The translations under genes and the position numbers were made by a program. Of a stretch of 64,000 nucleotides of DNA, positions 21,369-30,607 are shown piece by piece; the stretch's first letter is position 1, and each line of letters opens with the position of its first letter. The DNA comes from an uncultured Amylibacter sp. (lineage in GTDB: Bacteria > Pseudomonadota > Alphaproteobacteria > Rhodobacterales > Rhodobacteraceae), in the NCBI GenBank assembly GCA_905182285.1, contig CAJJAY010000012.1, forward strand, positions 62,001-126,000. Reading direction: 5' to 3'. The notes below the pieces were generated by a model. That model did no database searches and was not told where the DNA came from. It was given only the letters and a program-made list of their open reading frames with translations.

Positions 21369-22103
21369 TTAATTAACCTTTTTCATTTTTTTCAAAAAGA
21401 TTGGAAGAAGCGCTAAGAAAAACAATCCAATCGATGATATTAAAATATTTGGATTTGAAAAAATATCTAGATTTGGAGTCTTGTTATTTTTAAAAATAGC
21501 ACTCAAACCTGCACCAAATGATGTATAAATAATTGTACCAGGTAAAATTCCAATTGTAGTTGTTAAAGCAAAGATACGTAATTTTACTCCTAAAAATGCT
21601 GGCGCTAAATTTGCAATGAAAAAAGGTATTACCGGCACAAGGCGCAAAATCATCAAATAACTAAACTCATTTTCTTTTATTTCATTTTGCATTTTAATTA
21701 AAAGATTATCTTCAGTATATTTACTTTTAATTTTTGCTAATAAAAAATCACCCATAAATGTTTTAGCAGCAGAAAAAATAAAGATAGCTCCTATTACTGC
21801 ACCAAACACATTAAATAAAACGCCAGGAAATGTACTGAATAAAAAACCCCCAGTTAGCGACATTAATGAAGCTCCTGGCAGAGATAATGATACAATTAAT
21901 ATATAAATTACAACAAAAGAAATTACTGTAAAATTATAATTATTATCCCTCCATAATAATAACATATCATGGTTTTTTACTAAAAAATCATACGAAATAT
22001 AATATCTAAGGAAAAAATACCAAACAAGAAATATTAATATAGCAAACCCAACAATCAAAATATATTTATTTTTTAACTCAAATTTATTATATTCTTGAAT
22101 CAT
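21369..22103 (-). CDS. TVP38/TMEM64 (DedA-like) family membrane protein
   Basis: SLPGASLMSLTGGFLF, LRLVPVIPFFIANLAPAFLGVKLRIFALTTTIGILPGTIIYTSFGAGL; abuts the disulfide oxidoreductase, a common pairing. Confidence 0.87.
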   Translation of the reverse strand: MIQEYNKFELKNKYILIVGFAILIFLVWYFFLRYYISYDFLVKNHDMLLLWRDNNYNFTVISFVVIYILIVSLSLPGASLMSLTGGFLFSTFPGVLFNVFGAVIGAIFIFSAAKTFMGDFLLAKIKSKYTEDNLLIKMQNEIKENEFSYLMILRLVPVIPFFIANLAPAFLGVKLRIFALTTTIGILPGTIIYTSFGAGLSAIFKNNKTPNLDIFSNPNILISSIGLFFLALLPIFLKKMKKVN

Positions 22104-22364
22104 TTAAACATACTCCAATATTATTTATTAAGTTATGACGTAACATAATTACTGTTTAGTATTGTGACATAATAGTATTCTAGTCAGATGGTAAAATATA
22201 AAGATGCTAATTAATTTAAATTAATTATTAATTGGGCAAAATAACAAGAAAACATTGCAAAACTGAATTGACTTACTTTGTGTTCACCCCTAAATAGCAC
22301 ATTCGAACACTAAGTTGGCTCGAATCCTTTTGTGATTTGCCTCAAAGACGATCAGGAGATCGAT

Positions 22365-22499
22365 ATGAAACGTACATACCAACCAAGTAATTTGGTTCGC
22401 AAACGCCGACACGGCTTCCGTTCTCGCATGGCTACAAAGAATGGCCGAAAAATTTTAAACCGTCGTAGAGTTCAAGGCCGTAAGAGCCTATCTGCTTAG
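22365..22499 (+). CDS. rpmH: 50S ribosomal protein L34
   Basis: Manual translation: [44 protein letters not shown] (44 aa). Missed in ORF track because of the length cutoff. Confidence 0.98.
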   Translation: MKRTYQPSNLVRKRRHGFRSRMATKNGRKILNRRRVQGRKSLSA

Positions 22500-22522
22500 A
22501 CCATCCCGAAAGGGAATTTCTC

Positions 22523-22924
22523 ATGGAACCGCCTAAAGCGCCATCAAGCATCCAAAAGGGCGCTGATGCAACGCAATCGGCGGTTTTTTCACGTTTAACA
22601 CGAATTACAAAGCGAAGTGATTTTATCCAAGCATCAAAAGCAATGCGATTTGGTGTTAAAGGTTTTTTACTACAAGCTCGAAATCGTAACGATAATGATG
22701 AATGTATTCGAGTTGGTTTTACATGCTCAAAAAAAGTTGGAAATGCCGTAGCAAGGAATCGTGCTAAACGCCGATTGCGTGAAATCACACATCTTGAGCT
22801 TGTATCATCAGCCAAAAAAGGCTGGGACTATGTCTTAATTGGCAAAAAAGAAGTTACAGCTTCAAGAGATTTTAGAAAACTACGAGATGATTTAAAATAT
22901 GCATTACTAAAGGTGCATAAATGA
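22523..22924 (+). CDS. rnpA: Ribonuclease P protein component
   Basis: [15 protein letters not shown]...[25 protein letters not shown]; directly after rpmH. Confidence 0.97.
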   Translation: MEPPKAPSSIQKGADATQSAVFSRLTRITKRSDFIQASKAMRFGVKGFLLQARNRNDNDECIRVGFTCSKKVGNAVARNRAKRRLREITHLELVSSAKKGWDYVLIGKKEVTASRDFRKLRDDLKYALLKVHK

Positions 22925-23142
22925 CTGCCCTAGGTTATATCTGTGCATTACCAATTAAAGCCTATAGGTTAATTTTTAGCCCATGGGTTGGTAGCAATTG
23001 TAGATACCATCCAACTTGCTCTGCATATGCTCTAGAAGCTTTGGAAAAACATGGCGGTATTAAAGGAACTTGGTTAACTTTGAAGCGTATTTTTAAATGT
23101 CATCCATGGGGTAATTCTGGAATTGATAATGTACCTGATTAA
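22921..23142 (+). CDS. yidD: Membrane protein insertion efficiency factor YidD
   Basis: [54 protein letters not shown]. Confidence 0.97.
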   Translation: MTALGYICALPIKAYRLIFSPWVGSNCRYHPTCSAYALEALEKHGGIKGTWLTLKRIFKCHPWGNSGIDNVPD

Positions 23143-23190
23143 ATAAAAAAATTGTCGTTTTTGAAATAGAATCAAAATCAAAATTTTATT

Positions 23191-23218
23191 AAAAAAAAAT
23201 AGGCGATGGCGTCGCCTA
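23191..23218 (-). terminator. Hairpin plus A-run; terminator-like when read on the minus strand
   Basis: Perfect stem AGGCGA(23201-23206)/TCGCCT(23212-23217), extendable by T200-A218, loop TGGCG. Preceded on + by A9 at 23191-23199, which is a T-tract after the hairpin on the minus strand. Confidence 0.4.
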
Positions 23219-23296
23219 ATCTTCATCTTTATGTCCTGAACGCCCGGACATTTTGCTGGGGGTATAATTTATCCCCATAAATAGGAGGATAAATTG
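23200..23296 (+). promoter_or_regulatory. Structured 5' leader of creatinase; candidate translational riboswitch
   Basis: Helices found by eye: 23201-206/212-217; ATGTCC 23231-236/GGACAT 23246-251; 8-bp stem 23257-264/23270-277 (one G-U), mutually exclusive with a perfect 9-bp stem AATTTATCC 23266-274/GGATAAATT 23287-295 covering part of the AGGAGG SD (23283-288) and most of the TTG start. Confidence 0.5.
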
Positions 23297-24517
23297 GAAA
23301 CAATTCTTTCAACACGTACAGATTTTTATACATTTGATAATGGCGAAAAACCACCCTTACAATTTTCGCAAGCAGAGTATGATATGCGTCTTAATGGTTT
23401 AAGAGAAATAATGTCTGTTATGGGACTAGAGGCCGTTATTTTAACTTCAATGCATTGTGTGTCTTATTACACTGGATTTACTTATTGTTCATTTGGCCGA
23501 CCATATGCATGTATAGTAACCCATAATGAAGCATTTACAATATCAGCCGGAATTGATGGTGGACAACCCGCAAGACGTTCAGCAACCAAAAATATTATAT
23601 ATTCAGACTGGAAAAGAGACAATTTTTGGCGCGCAGTAAAATCTTGTATTGGAAATGCAAAAGTTCTTGGAATAGAAGGTGACCACATTACAATAGCTCA
23701 ACAGTCAAAATTAAATGATTTTCTAAATCCTGCAAAAATTATTGATATTGCACCTGCATCAATGAAGCAGCGTATGATAAAATCAAATGATGAGCTAGAA
23801 TTAATTCGTAAAGGCGCAAAAGTAGCTGATATTGGTGGCTTTGCTATTCATGATGCTATTAGTGTTGGTGCCCGTGAGATTGATGTAGCTATGGCGGGCC
23901 GTGATGCTATGGAACTTGAAATAGCAAAATCTTTTCCTGATTCTGAATTAAGGGATACTTGGGTTTGGTTCCAATCAGGAGTTAATACTGATGGTGCACA
24001 TAATCCAGTAACAACTCGTAAGTTAGTTAAAGGAGACATATTATCATTAAATACATTTCCAATGATATCAGGCTATTATACAGCATTGGAGAGAACACTT
24101 TTTATTGGTGAACCTAACAAAGAAAGTTTAAAAATCTGGGAAGCAAATATACAAGCACATGAACTTGGATTATCTTTAATAAAAGAAGGTGCTACATGCT
24201 CTGGAATAACTGAAGAAATAAATTCTCTTTTTGAAAGACATAATTTGCTCCAATATCGAAGCTTTGGTTACGGCCACTCTTTTGGAGTCTTATCTCATTA
24301 TTACGGTCGCGAGGCTGGCTTGGAGCTTAGAGAAGATATTGATACAGAACTAACATCCAATATGGTTGTATCAATGGAACCTATGATAACAATACCAGAT
24401 CATGATATTGCAGGCGGTGGTTATCGAGAACACGATATTTTAGTTTTACAAGACGGTGTAGTAGAGAACATTACTAAGTTTCCATATGGACCTGAACATA
24501 ATATTATTAATGCTTAA
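23294..24517 (+). CDS. Creatinase (creatine amidinohydrolase), M24 pita-bread fold
   Basis: Near-continuous resemblance to recalled Pseudomonas creatinase: YCSFGRPYA, SANIDGGQP-like, WFQSGVNTDGAHNPVTTRKLVKGDILSLNTFPMISGYYTALERTLF, YRSFGYGHSFGVLSHYYGREAGLELREDIDT, GGYREHDI, ENITKFPYGPEHNII. TTG start preceded by AGGAGG. Confidence 0.93.
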   Translation: METILSTRTDFYTFDNGEKPPLQFSQAEYDMRLNGLREIMSVMGLEAVILTSMHCVSYYTGFTYCSFGRPYACIVTHNEAFTISAGIDGGQPARRSATKNIIYSDWKRDNFWRAVKSCIGNAKVLGIEGDHITIAQQSKLNDFLNPAKIIDIAPASMKQRMIKSNDELELIRKGAKVADIGGFAIHDAISVGAREIDVAMAGRDAMELEIAKSFPDSELRDTWVWFQSGVNTDGAHNPVTTRKLVKGDILSLNTFPMISGYYTALERTLFIGEPNKESLKIWEANIQAHELGLSLIKEGATCSGITEEINSLFERHNLLQYRSFGYGHSFGVLSHYYGREAGLELREDIDTELTSNMVVSMEPMITIPDHDIAGGGYREHDILVLQDGVVENITKFPYGPEHNIINA

Positions 24518-25397
24518 AAAAATTGGCGCGTTTTTCACGCGCCGATATACGTTCCCGCCATACTGTATAAATACCAGTCATAATTACAATACTTGCACCA
24601 AATAATGTAAAAAAATCTGGCCGTTCATTAAAAACAAAAAATCCAATAATTATAGCAAATAATAATCGGGAATAGCGAAACGGCGTTACAACGCCTGCTT
24701 CCCCTATTCGTGTTGACGCAACAATACAATAATATCCAATAACACCAAATAGCACCCCTCCAATTACATAAAAGATTTGGTTATTTTCTAGACTTACAAT
24801 TTTTTGTCCATCAAATATAATTACTAGTACACCAGCAATTATTAATGATGCAAAAGCTTGAAAAGAAACAACTGTAGAGGGCACATTCGCAGGCAAACCT
24901 CTAGTTATTAAATCTCGAATAGTTACAAATAAAACAGCAACAAGAACATAGCATACATTTGGATCAAAAGAATTCATTCCTGGTCTAATTATAATTAATA
25001 CACCAAATAAACCAACAAATATAGCTAACCATCGACGCCAGCCAACAGTTTCACCCAAAAATAATGCAGCACCCATTGTTATAACTAGTGGAGTTGCCTG
25101 AAAAACAGATGCAACTGTAGAAAGCGGGATTAATGTTAAAGAAGTAATAAAGGATATAGCTGCAATTCCTTCAGCAAATTGGCGTATTATCATACCTCTT
25201 GTCCAAAAAATATTTGCCGTTAGTTTATGGCCTTTGCTTTTTGCCATCAAAGCAAATACTAAACTGCTTCCGATTCCTAAAGTAATTAGAATCTGCCCTG
25301 TTGATAAGGTAACAGAAAGTTTTTTCATAAATAAATCTTCCATCGTGAAGCCCGCCATAGCGACAAGCATGAGTAAGATTCCCTTAAAATTGTCCAT
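24507..25397 (-). CDS. EamA/DMT family transporter
   Basis: About 10 TM helices in two EamA-like halves (VFQATPLVITMGAALFLGETVGWRRWLAIFVGLFGVLIIIRPG). 3' end overlaps the creatinase 3' end by 11 nt. Confidence 0.9.
   Translation of the reverse strand: MDNFKGILLMLVAMAGFTMEDLFMKKLSVTLSTGQILITLGIGSSLVFALMAKSKGHKLTANIFWTRGMIIRQFAEGIAAISFITSLTLIPLSTVASVFQATPLVITMGAALFLGETVGWRRWLAIFVGLFGVLIIIRPGMNSFDPNVCYVLVAVLFVTIRDLITRGLPANVPSTVVSFQAFASLIIAGVLVIIFDGQKIVSLENNQIFYVIGGVLFGVIGYYCIVASTRIGEAGVVTPFRYSRLLFAIIIGFFVFNERPDFFTLFGASIVIMTGIYTVWRERISAREKRANFFKH
24516..24543 (-). terminator. Rho-independent terminator inside the 3' coding end of the EamA gene
   Basis: Minus strand reads GGCGCGT GAAAA ACGCGCC AA TTTTTTT: 7-bp perfect stem 24525-24531/24537-24543, then a U-tract overlapping the last codons. 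Confidence 0.7.
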
Positions 25398-25505
25398 TAG
25401 TTACTTTCAAATCAAAATTTTGTGATAAACAATTAATATGTAATGATGTTAATCATGAAATTCATTATCTAGCCATTACAATTATAAACAGTTATAGGCT
25501 GCCTT

Positions 25506-26348
25506 ATGTTAGATGAAAGAAAAGAAATCCATCCCCTTTTTGAAGGTGCTCCAAGCACAATAGATTTCAAAAAGTTGCGAAAAAGAATAATCCGCCAAAC
25601 TCGTGAAGCTGTAGAACAATACGGTATGATTGAGCGTGGGAAAAAATGGCTGGTTTGTTTATCTGGTGGAAAAGATAGTTATACATTATTGGCAGCATTA
25701 ACTGAGCTCCAATGGCGAGGATTACTACCAATTGAAATTCTTGCCTGTAACCTTGACCAAGGACAGCCAAACTTTCCAGCAACAGTTTTACCAGAATTTT
25801 TAGAAAAAATGGGTATTCCAAACAGAATAGAATATGAAGACACATATTCTATAGTTAAGGAAAAAGTTCCTGCTGGTCGTACTTATTGTGCAATGTGTTC
25901 TAGGCTTCGTCGTGGTAACCTTTATAGGATTGCACGCGAGGAGGGTTGTTCAGCTGTTGTTTTAGGACATCATAGAGATGACATTTTAGAAACTTTTTTC
26001 ATGAATTTATTTCACGGCGGTCGTTTAGCGACAATGCCTCCAAAGTTAGTCAACGATGAAGGTGACTTATTCGTGTATAGGCCTCTTGCTCACGTGGCAG
26101 AGTCTGATTGTGAAAAATTTGCAAATGCTCTAAAATATCCAATTATTCCATGTGATTTATGCGGCTCACAGGATGGCTTACAAAGACAACAAGTAAAAGC
26201 TATTTTGGATGGTTGGGAAGCAAGCTCACCTGGAAGGCGGCAAGTTTTGTTTAAGAGTTTAACAAATGCAAGGCCAAGCCACCTTTTAGATGAAAAGCTT
26301 TTTGATTTTAGTGGTCTTGTTCGATCAAACCCAGCAGAAGATAAGTAG
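25506..26348 (+). CDS. ttcA: tRNA 2-thiocytidine(32) synthetase
   Basis: PP-loop [64 protein letters not shown]. Confidence 0.96.
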   Translation: MLDERKEIHPLFEGAPSTIDFKKLRKRIIRQTREAVEQYGMIERGKKWLVCLSGGKDSYTLLAALTELQWRGLLPIEILACNLDQGQPNFPATVLPEFLEKMGIPNRIEYEDTYSIVKEKVPAGRTYCAMCSRLRRGNLYRIAREEGCSAVVLGHHRDDILETFFMNLFHGGRLATMPPKLVNDEGDLFVYRPLAHVAESDCEKFANALKYPIIPCDLCGSQDGLQRQQVKAILDGWEASSPGRRQVLFKSLTNARPSHLLDEKLFDFSGLVRSNPAEDK

Positions 26349-26422
26349 CAATTCCCTTGACCTTTTGCTCAAGAGTCTATTGAACCAACCCAAATAAAAA
26401 TTCCTATTATCTGGGCGGTAAA

Positions 26423-28261
26423 ATGCAAGACGACAATAATAAAAACATGATATTAGCTAGCGTACTTTCAATGCTGGTACTTTTAACTTGGTTCTATTTC
26501 TTTCCTCAAGAAGAGTATAAGCCAGTTACTAATGATCAAAATTCTATTTCTGATAACGGGATAGCATCTGCCCCTTCTGCAGGAAATTCTGTAGCGTCAG
26601 TACCATCTATTGCGACAACAACTGCTGAAACTCGTGAAATAGCTTTAGAAAAAACCAAACGGATTGAGATTAAATCAAATCGTATTAGTGGGTCATTATC
26701 TTTAACTGGCGCTCGTATAGATGACCTGAAGTTATTAGATTACAATGTTAAATTAAATGATACCTCAGAAAAAGTGACGCTTTTATCTCCTGCAGGTGGT
26801 CCATCTGCTTATTATATTCTTCATGGTTTTTCACCAGCAGGCTCATTAGATTTTGATGATGTTCCTACAGCAACAACAGTTTGGTCTGTTGAAAATGGAA
26901 GTATTTTAACACCTAATTCACCAGTGCTTCTGAAATGGGATAATAAAAATGGGTTAATATTTTACAGAGAAATTTCGGTCGACAACGATTATATGTTTAC
27001 CATTACACAAACTGTTAAAAATAATACAAATAGTAATATTGCTCTAGCTCCTTACGGGTTAATTGCTCAAAAAGGGCCCATTGCTAGGGCCGCTTATGGC
27101 CGCCAAGAAAGTTCAAAAAATGGTGTTTATATTTTACACGAAGGTATTGTACTTCAAACAGGGTCGTCTCTTGAAGAAATTGATTATAGTGATATGCCAG
27201 ACGAAGACTTTTCATCATCAGAACGTGCAAATCTAAAAATTATTGATTCTAATAAAGAGGGATGGATTGGTTTTACAGGTAAATATTGGATGACCACACT
27301 AATTCCAGACAATTCAGCATTTAAAGCAGTTTCGAAATATTCTGAAACTGCTGATAGATATCAAGCTGAGGCTAGGCAAGAAACAAGACAGGTGCTTGCT
27401 GGACAAACACTAAAAGTACAGTCTCGACTATTTGCTGGAGCAAAAGAATACGGAACAATTAAACAATATGGAGAAGACGAAGGTGTAACAGACTTTGTTG
27501 ATAGTATTGACTGGGGAATGTTCTTTTTCATAACCAAACCAATGTTTGCCTTGTTACATTTTTTAAATGGTCTAATTGGCAATATGGGATGGGCAATTAT
27601 TGCCCTAACATTAATCATAAAAACAATATTATTTCCGCTTGCATATAAATCATTCGTATCAATGGCTCGAATGAAAGAATTACAACCTGAAATGGAGAAA
27701 CTAAAAGAAAAACACGGTGAAGATCGCCAAGCTATGCAAAAAGCCACCATGGAAATGTATAGGACTAAGAAGGTTAATCCAGCTGCTGGCTGTTTACCGA
27801 TTCTGCTTCAAATACCAATTTTCTTCTCATTATATAAAGTTATTTTTGTAACTCTGGAATTGCGGCATGCACCATTCATAGGTTGGTTAAAAGATTTATC
27901 TGTACCAGATCCAAGTTCATTACTAAATTTATTTGGGCTAATGCCATGGGATGCGCCAGGACCAAATAGTTTCTTTGTTATTTTATCAATTGGTGTGTGG
28001 CCAATCTTAATGGGAATAACAATGTGGTTACAACAAAAACTGAATCCATCACCTACAGATAAAACGCAAGCAATGATTTTTGCTTGGATGCCTTGGGTGT
28101 TTATGTTTATGCTTGGTGGTTTTGCTTCTGGGCTAGTAATCTATTGGGTAGCAAACAATACGCTCACATTTATCCAACAATATACAATTATGAGAAGCCA
28201 AGGGGTTAATCCTGACATTTTAGGAAATATGTTTAAGCGCTTTAAAAAAGAAAAAACATAA
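26423..28261 (+). CDS. yidC: Membrane protein insertase YidC
   Basis: MQDDNNKNMILASVLSMLVLLTWFYFFP; WAIIALTLIIKTILFPLAYKSFVSMARMKELQPEMEKLKEKHGED; C-terminal Oxa1 domain. Confidence 0.97.
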   Translation: MQDDNNKNMILASVLSMLVLLTWFYFFPQEEYKPVTNDQNSISDNGIASAPSAGNSVASVPSIATTTAETREIALEKTKRIEIKSNRISGSLSLTGARIDDLKLLDYNVKLNDTSEKVTLLSPAGGPSAYYILHGFSPAGSLDFDDVPTATTVWSVENGSILTPNSPVLLKWDNKNGLIFYREISVDNDYMFTITQTVKNNTNSNIALAPYGLIAQKGPIARAAYGRQESSKNGVYILHEGIVLQTGSSLEEIDYSDMPDEDFSSSERANLKIIDSNKEGWIGFTGKYWMTTLIPDNSAFKAVSKYSETADRYQAEARQETRQVLAGQTLKVQSRLFAGAKEYGTIKQYGEDEGVTDFVDSIDWGMFFFITKPMFALLHFLNGLIGNMGWAIIALTLIIKTILFPLAYKSFVSMARMKELQPEMEKLKEKHGEDRQAMQKATMEMYRTKKVNPAAGCLPILLQIPIFFSLYKVIFVTLELRHAPFIGWLKDLSVPDPSSLLNLFGLMPWDAPGPNSFFVILSIGVWPILMGITMWLQQKLNPSPTDKTQAMIFAWMPWVFMFMLGGFASGLVIYWVANNTLTFIQQYTIMRSQGVNPDILGNMFKRFKKEKT

Positions 28262-29007
28262 TGGGTACTGTCGCTAATTTATGGCGACACCCTATTAAAG
28301 GAGTTGGACGCGAAGAGCTAAAAAATGTAGTTTTAGAAAATGGGCGATGTATGCCTATGGACCGAAATTGGGCAATTGCTCATGAAAACTCTAAAGTAAG
28401 CTTTGAAGATCCAAAATGGGCTTCGTGTATAAATTTTGTAAGAGCAGCAAGTAACTATGAGTTGATGGCCATATCTTCTTATTTGGATGAAGAATTAGGA
28501 CTAATCACACTGAAGCACCCAAAACTAAAAGATCTAACTATTGATCCAGATAAAGACAGTAACGAGTTAATTAAGTGGCTTATTCAGGTATGCAATCCAA
28601 AACGCTCATTACCTTTTAAAGTTTTCAAAACTAATAGAGGAATTACAGATACATCCACACAAACAATATCAATTCATGCTAACGCAACATTAGAAGAACT
28701 TTCAAAAAGTATGAACAAACCTTTAGATCAAAGACGTTTTCGGGGTAACATATGGCTAAATGGAGAGACAGCTTGGTCAGAGTTTAATTGGATAGGTAAA
28801 GTAATGCGCATTGGAACGGCTGAAATAGAAATCATAGAGCCAATTGAGCGCTGCATGGCAACAACAATAGATCCTGAGACGGCTATTTCAGATGCTGATA
28901 CATTGCATACACTCAACAAAATACATGGACATCAAAATTTTGGTGTATTTGGTATAGTTTCAAAATCTGGATATATTAATATAGGTGACAAGGCGGAATT
29001 AGTTTAA
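28261..29007 (+). CDS. MOSC domain-containing protein (YcbX-like beta-barrel plus MOSC)
   Basis: VANLWRHPIKGVGREEL...DRNWAIAHE...FRGNIWLNGETAWSEFNWIGKVMRIGTAEIEIIEPIERC. Lies between yidC and engB. Confidence 0.85.
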   Translation: MGTVANLWRHPIKGVGREELKNVVLENGRCMPMDRNWAIAHENSKVSFEDPKWASCINFVRAASNYELMAISSYLDEELGLITLKHPKLKDLTIDPDKDSNELIKWLIQVCNPKRSLPFKVFKTNRGITDTSTQTISIHANATLEELSKSMNKPLDQRRFRGNIWLNGETAWSEFNWIGKVMRIGTAEIEIIEPIERCMATTIDPETAISDADTLHTLNKIHGHQNFGVFGIVSKSGYINIGDKAELV

Positions 29008-29657
29008 TGGAAATGCAATATACAATAGCAGAAAATGCCACTCCTGATGAAGCTGAACAAGGGCGTTTACTATTTGCTCAAACCACAGACTTTTTAAAAG
29101 GCGTTGTGGCTATGGATGGAATGCCACCAGCAGACAGAATGGAAGTTTGCTTTGCAGGACGATCAAATGTTGGAAAATCGAGTTTAATTAATGCACTTAC
29201 TGGGAGAAAGTCTTTAGCTCGTACATCCAACACACCTGGACGCACCCAAGAAATAAATTTTTTTACTCTAAATGAAAGCCATTATTTAGTGGATGTGCCA
29301 GGGTATGGTTTTGCAAATGCACCATTGCCTGTAGTTAAAAAATGGCAAACACTATTAAAAGCATATTTATCAGGCAGGGCTTCATTACGGCGTGTCTTCT
29401 TGCTTATAGATTCACGGCACGGGGTAAAATCAGTAGACGAAGAAATTATGGAATTATTAGGCAGATCAGCTGTAACTTTCCAAGTAGTTTTAACAAAAGC
29501 AGACAAACCCAAAAAAATGGATTTAGAAGAAGTTATATCTGAAACAGGTAAGATTGTTGCTAAATATCCGGCAGCATTTCCTGAGTTTGTCTTAACATCA
29601 TCAGAAAAAGGTGATGGAATTCCAACTTTACGTCACATTATACGTACTTTAATTTAA
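29007..29657 (+). CDS. engB: Ribosome biogenesis GTP-binding protein YihA/YsxC/EngB
   Basis: CFAGRSNVGKSSLINALTGRKSLARTSNTPGRTQEINFF; VDVPGYGFA; VLTKADKPKK. Confidence 0.96.
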   Translation: MEMQYTIAENATPDEAEQGRLLFAQTTDFLKGVVAMDGMPPADRMEVCFAGRSNVGKSSLINALTGRKSLARTSNTPGRTQEINFFTLNESHYLVDVPGYGFANAPLPVVKKWQTLLKAYLSGRASLRRVFLLIDSRHGVKSVDEEIMELLGRSAVTFQVVLTKADKPKKMDLEEVISETGKIVAKYPAAFPEFVLTSSEKGDGIPTLRHIIRTLI

Positions 29658-29730
29658 ATTAAATTATTTAAATTCTCTTGGCGAGAGCTATTTTCCTAGG
29701 TAAAGATAACCAAACAAAGGGTAGAAAACT

Positions 29731-30594
29731 ATGGAGAAGTCGCATGCTATGAAACGTGATTCAATTGCAACAGCAAGAATGTTATCTGAGGCTTTACCAC
29801 ACATTCAACGTCACGATGGTTCTATAGTTGTAATAAAATTAGGCGGCCATGCGATTTCCAGTAATGAAGCAATGAACAGCTTTGCACGTGATATTGTATT
29901 AATGCACCAATGTAATTTAAAACCTGTTATTGTTCATGGTGGTGGACCAATGATCAATGAAATGCTTGAAAAACTAAAAATAAAAACTGAATTTGTTGAG
30001 GGTAAACGCGTAAGTACGCCTGAAACTGTAGAAGTGGTTGAAATGGTTTTATCTGGCAAAGTAAATAAAACAATAGTTCAAGCAATTAATAGTCAAGGCG
30101 GTAAAGCAGTAGGATTGTCTGGAAAAGATGCGAATTTGTTGCAATGCAAACAGGCAAATGAATTACTTGGTATGGTTGGTGATCCTTATGAAGTAAATGC
30201 TGAAGTAATTCATTCTTTGATAGAAAATGATTTCATACCAGTAATTGCCCCATTAGGCTCAGGTGCTGGTGGAGAAACATATAATGTTAACGGCGACACC
30301 GCTGCTGGTGCAATTGCTGGCGGCTTGAAGGCAGACAGACTATTATTGCTAACAGATGTTGATGGCGTTAAAGATAAAGAAGGTGATGTTCTTACCAATC
30401 TAACCGCAAATCAAGTCAACAAAATGACTAAAGACAATATTATTTTTGGAGGCATGATTCCAAAAACACAGACAGCACTTGATGCAATTTCTTCTGGAGT
30501 CAGAGCGGTAGTAATAATGGATGGCCGAGTTCCTAATGCTTGTTTACTTGAGCTATTCACTGATCACGGCGCAGGATCAATGATCCGCGCATAA
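29731..30594 (+). CDS. argB: Acetylglutamate kinase
   Basis: [54 protein letters not shown]. Confidence 0.97.
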   Translation: MEKSHAMKRDSIATARMLSEALPHIQRHDGSIVVIKLGGHAISSNEAMNSFARDIVLMHQCNLKPVIVHGGGPMINEMLEKLKIKTEFVEGKRVSTPETVEVVEMVLSGKVNKTIVQAINSQGGKAVGLSGKDANLLQCKQANELLGMVGDPYEVNAEVIHSLIENDFIPVIAPLGSGAGGETYNVNGDTAAGAIAGGLKADRLLLLTDVDGVKDKEGDVLTNLTANQVNKMTKDNIIFGGMIPKTQTALDAISSGVRAVVIMDGRVPNACLLELFTDHGAGSMIRA

Positions 30595-30607
30595 TTTAAA
30601 GGCTAAT

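Noticed and set aside
22135-22190. Imperfect dyads (TTATGACGTAACATAA and related) upstream of rpmH as a replication origin or operator
   Set aside because: Short AT-rich dyads with no DnaA box match that I could find; likely ordinary promoter DNA.
23200-23296. Assignment of the creatinase leader to a guanidine riboswitch class
   Set aside because: No paired ACGR hairpin loops (guanidine-II) and no match to the guanidine-III core as I recall it. Left unassigned pending an Rfam covariance search.
23294-24517. M24 metallopeptidase or DMSP lyase DddP as identity of this gene
   Set aside because: Sequence follows creatinase much more closely (YCSFGRPYA, GAHNPVTTRK, YGHSFGVLSHYYGREAGLELREDIDT, ENITKFPYGPE) than DddP or Xaa-Pro peptidases.
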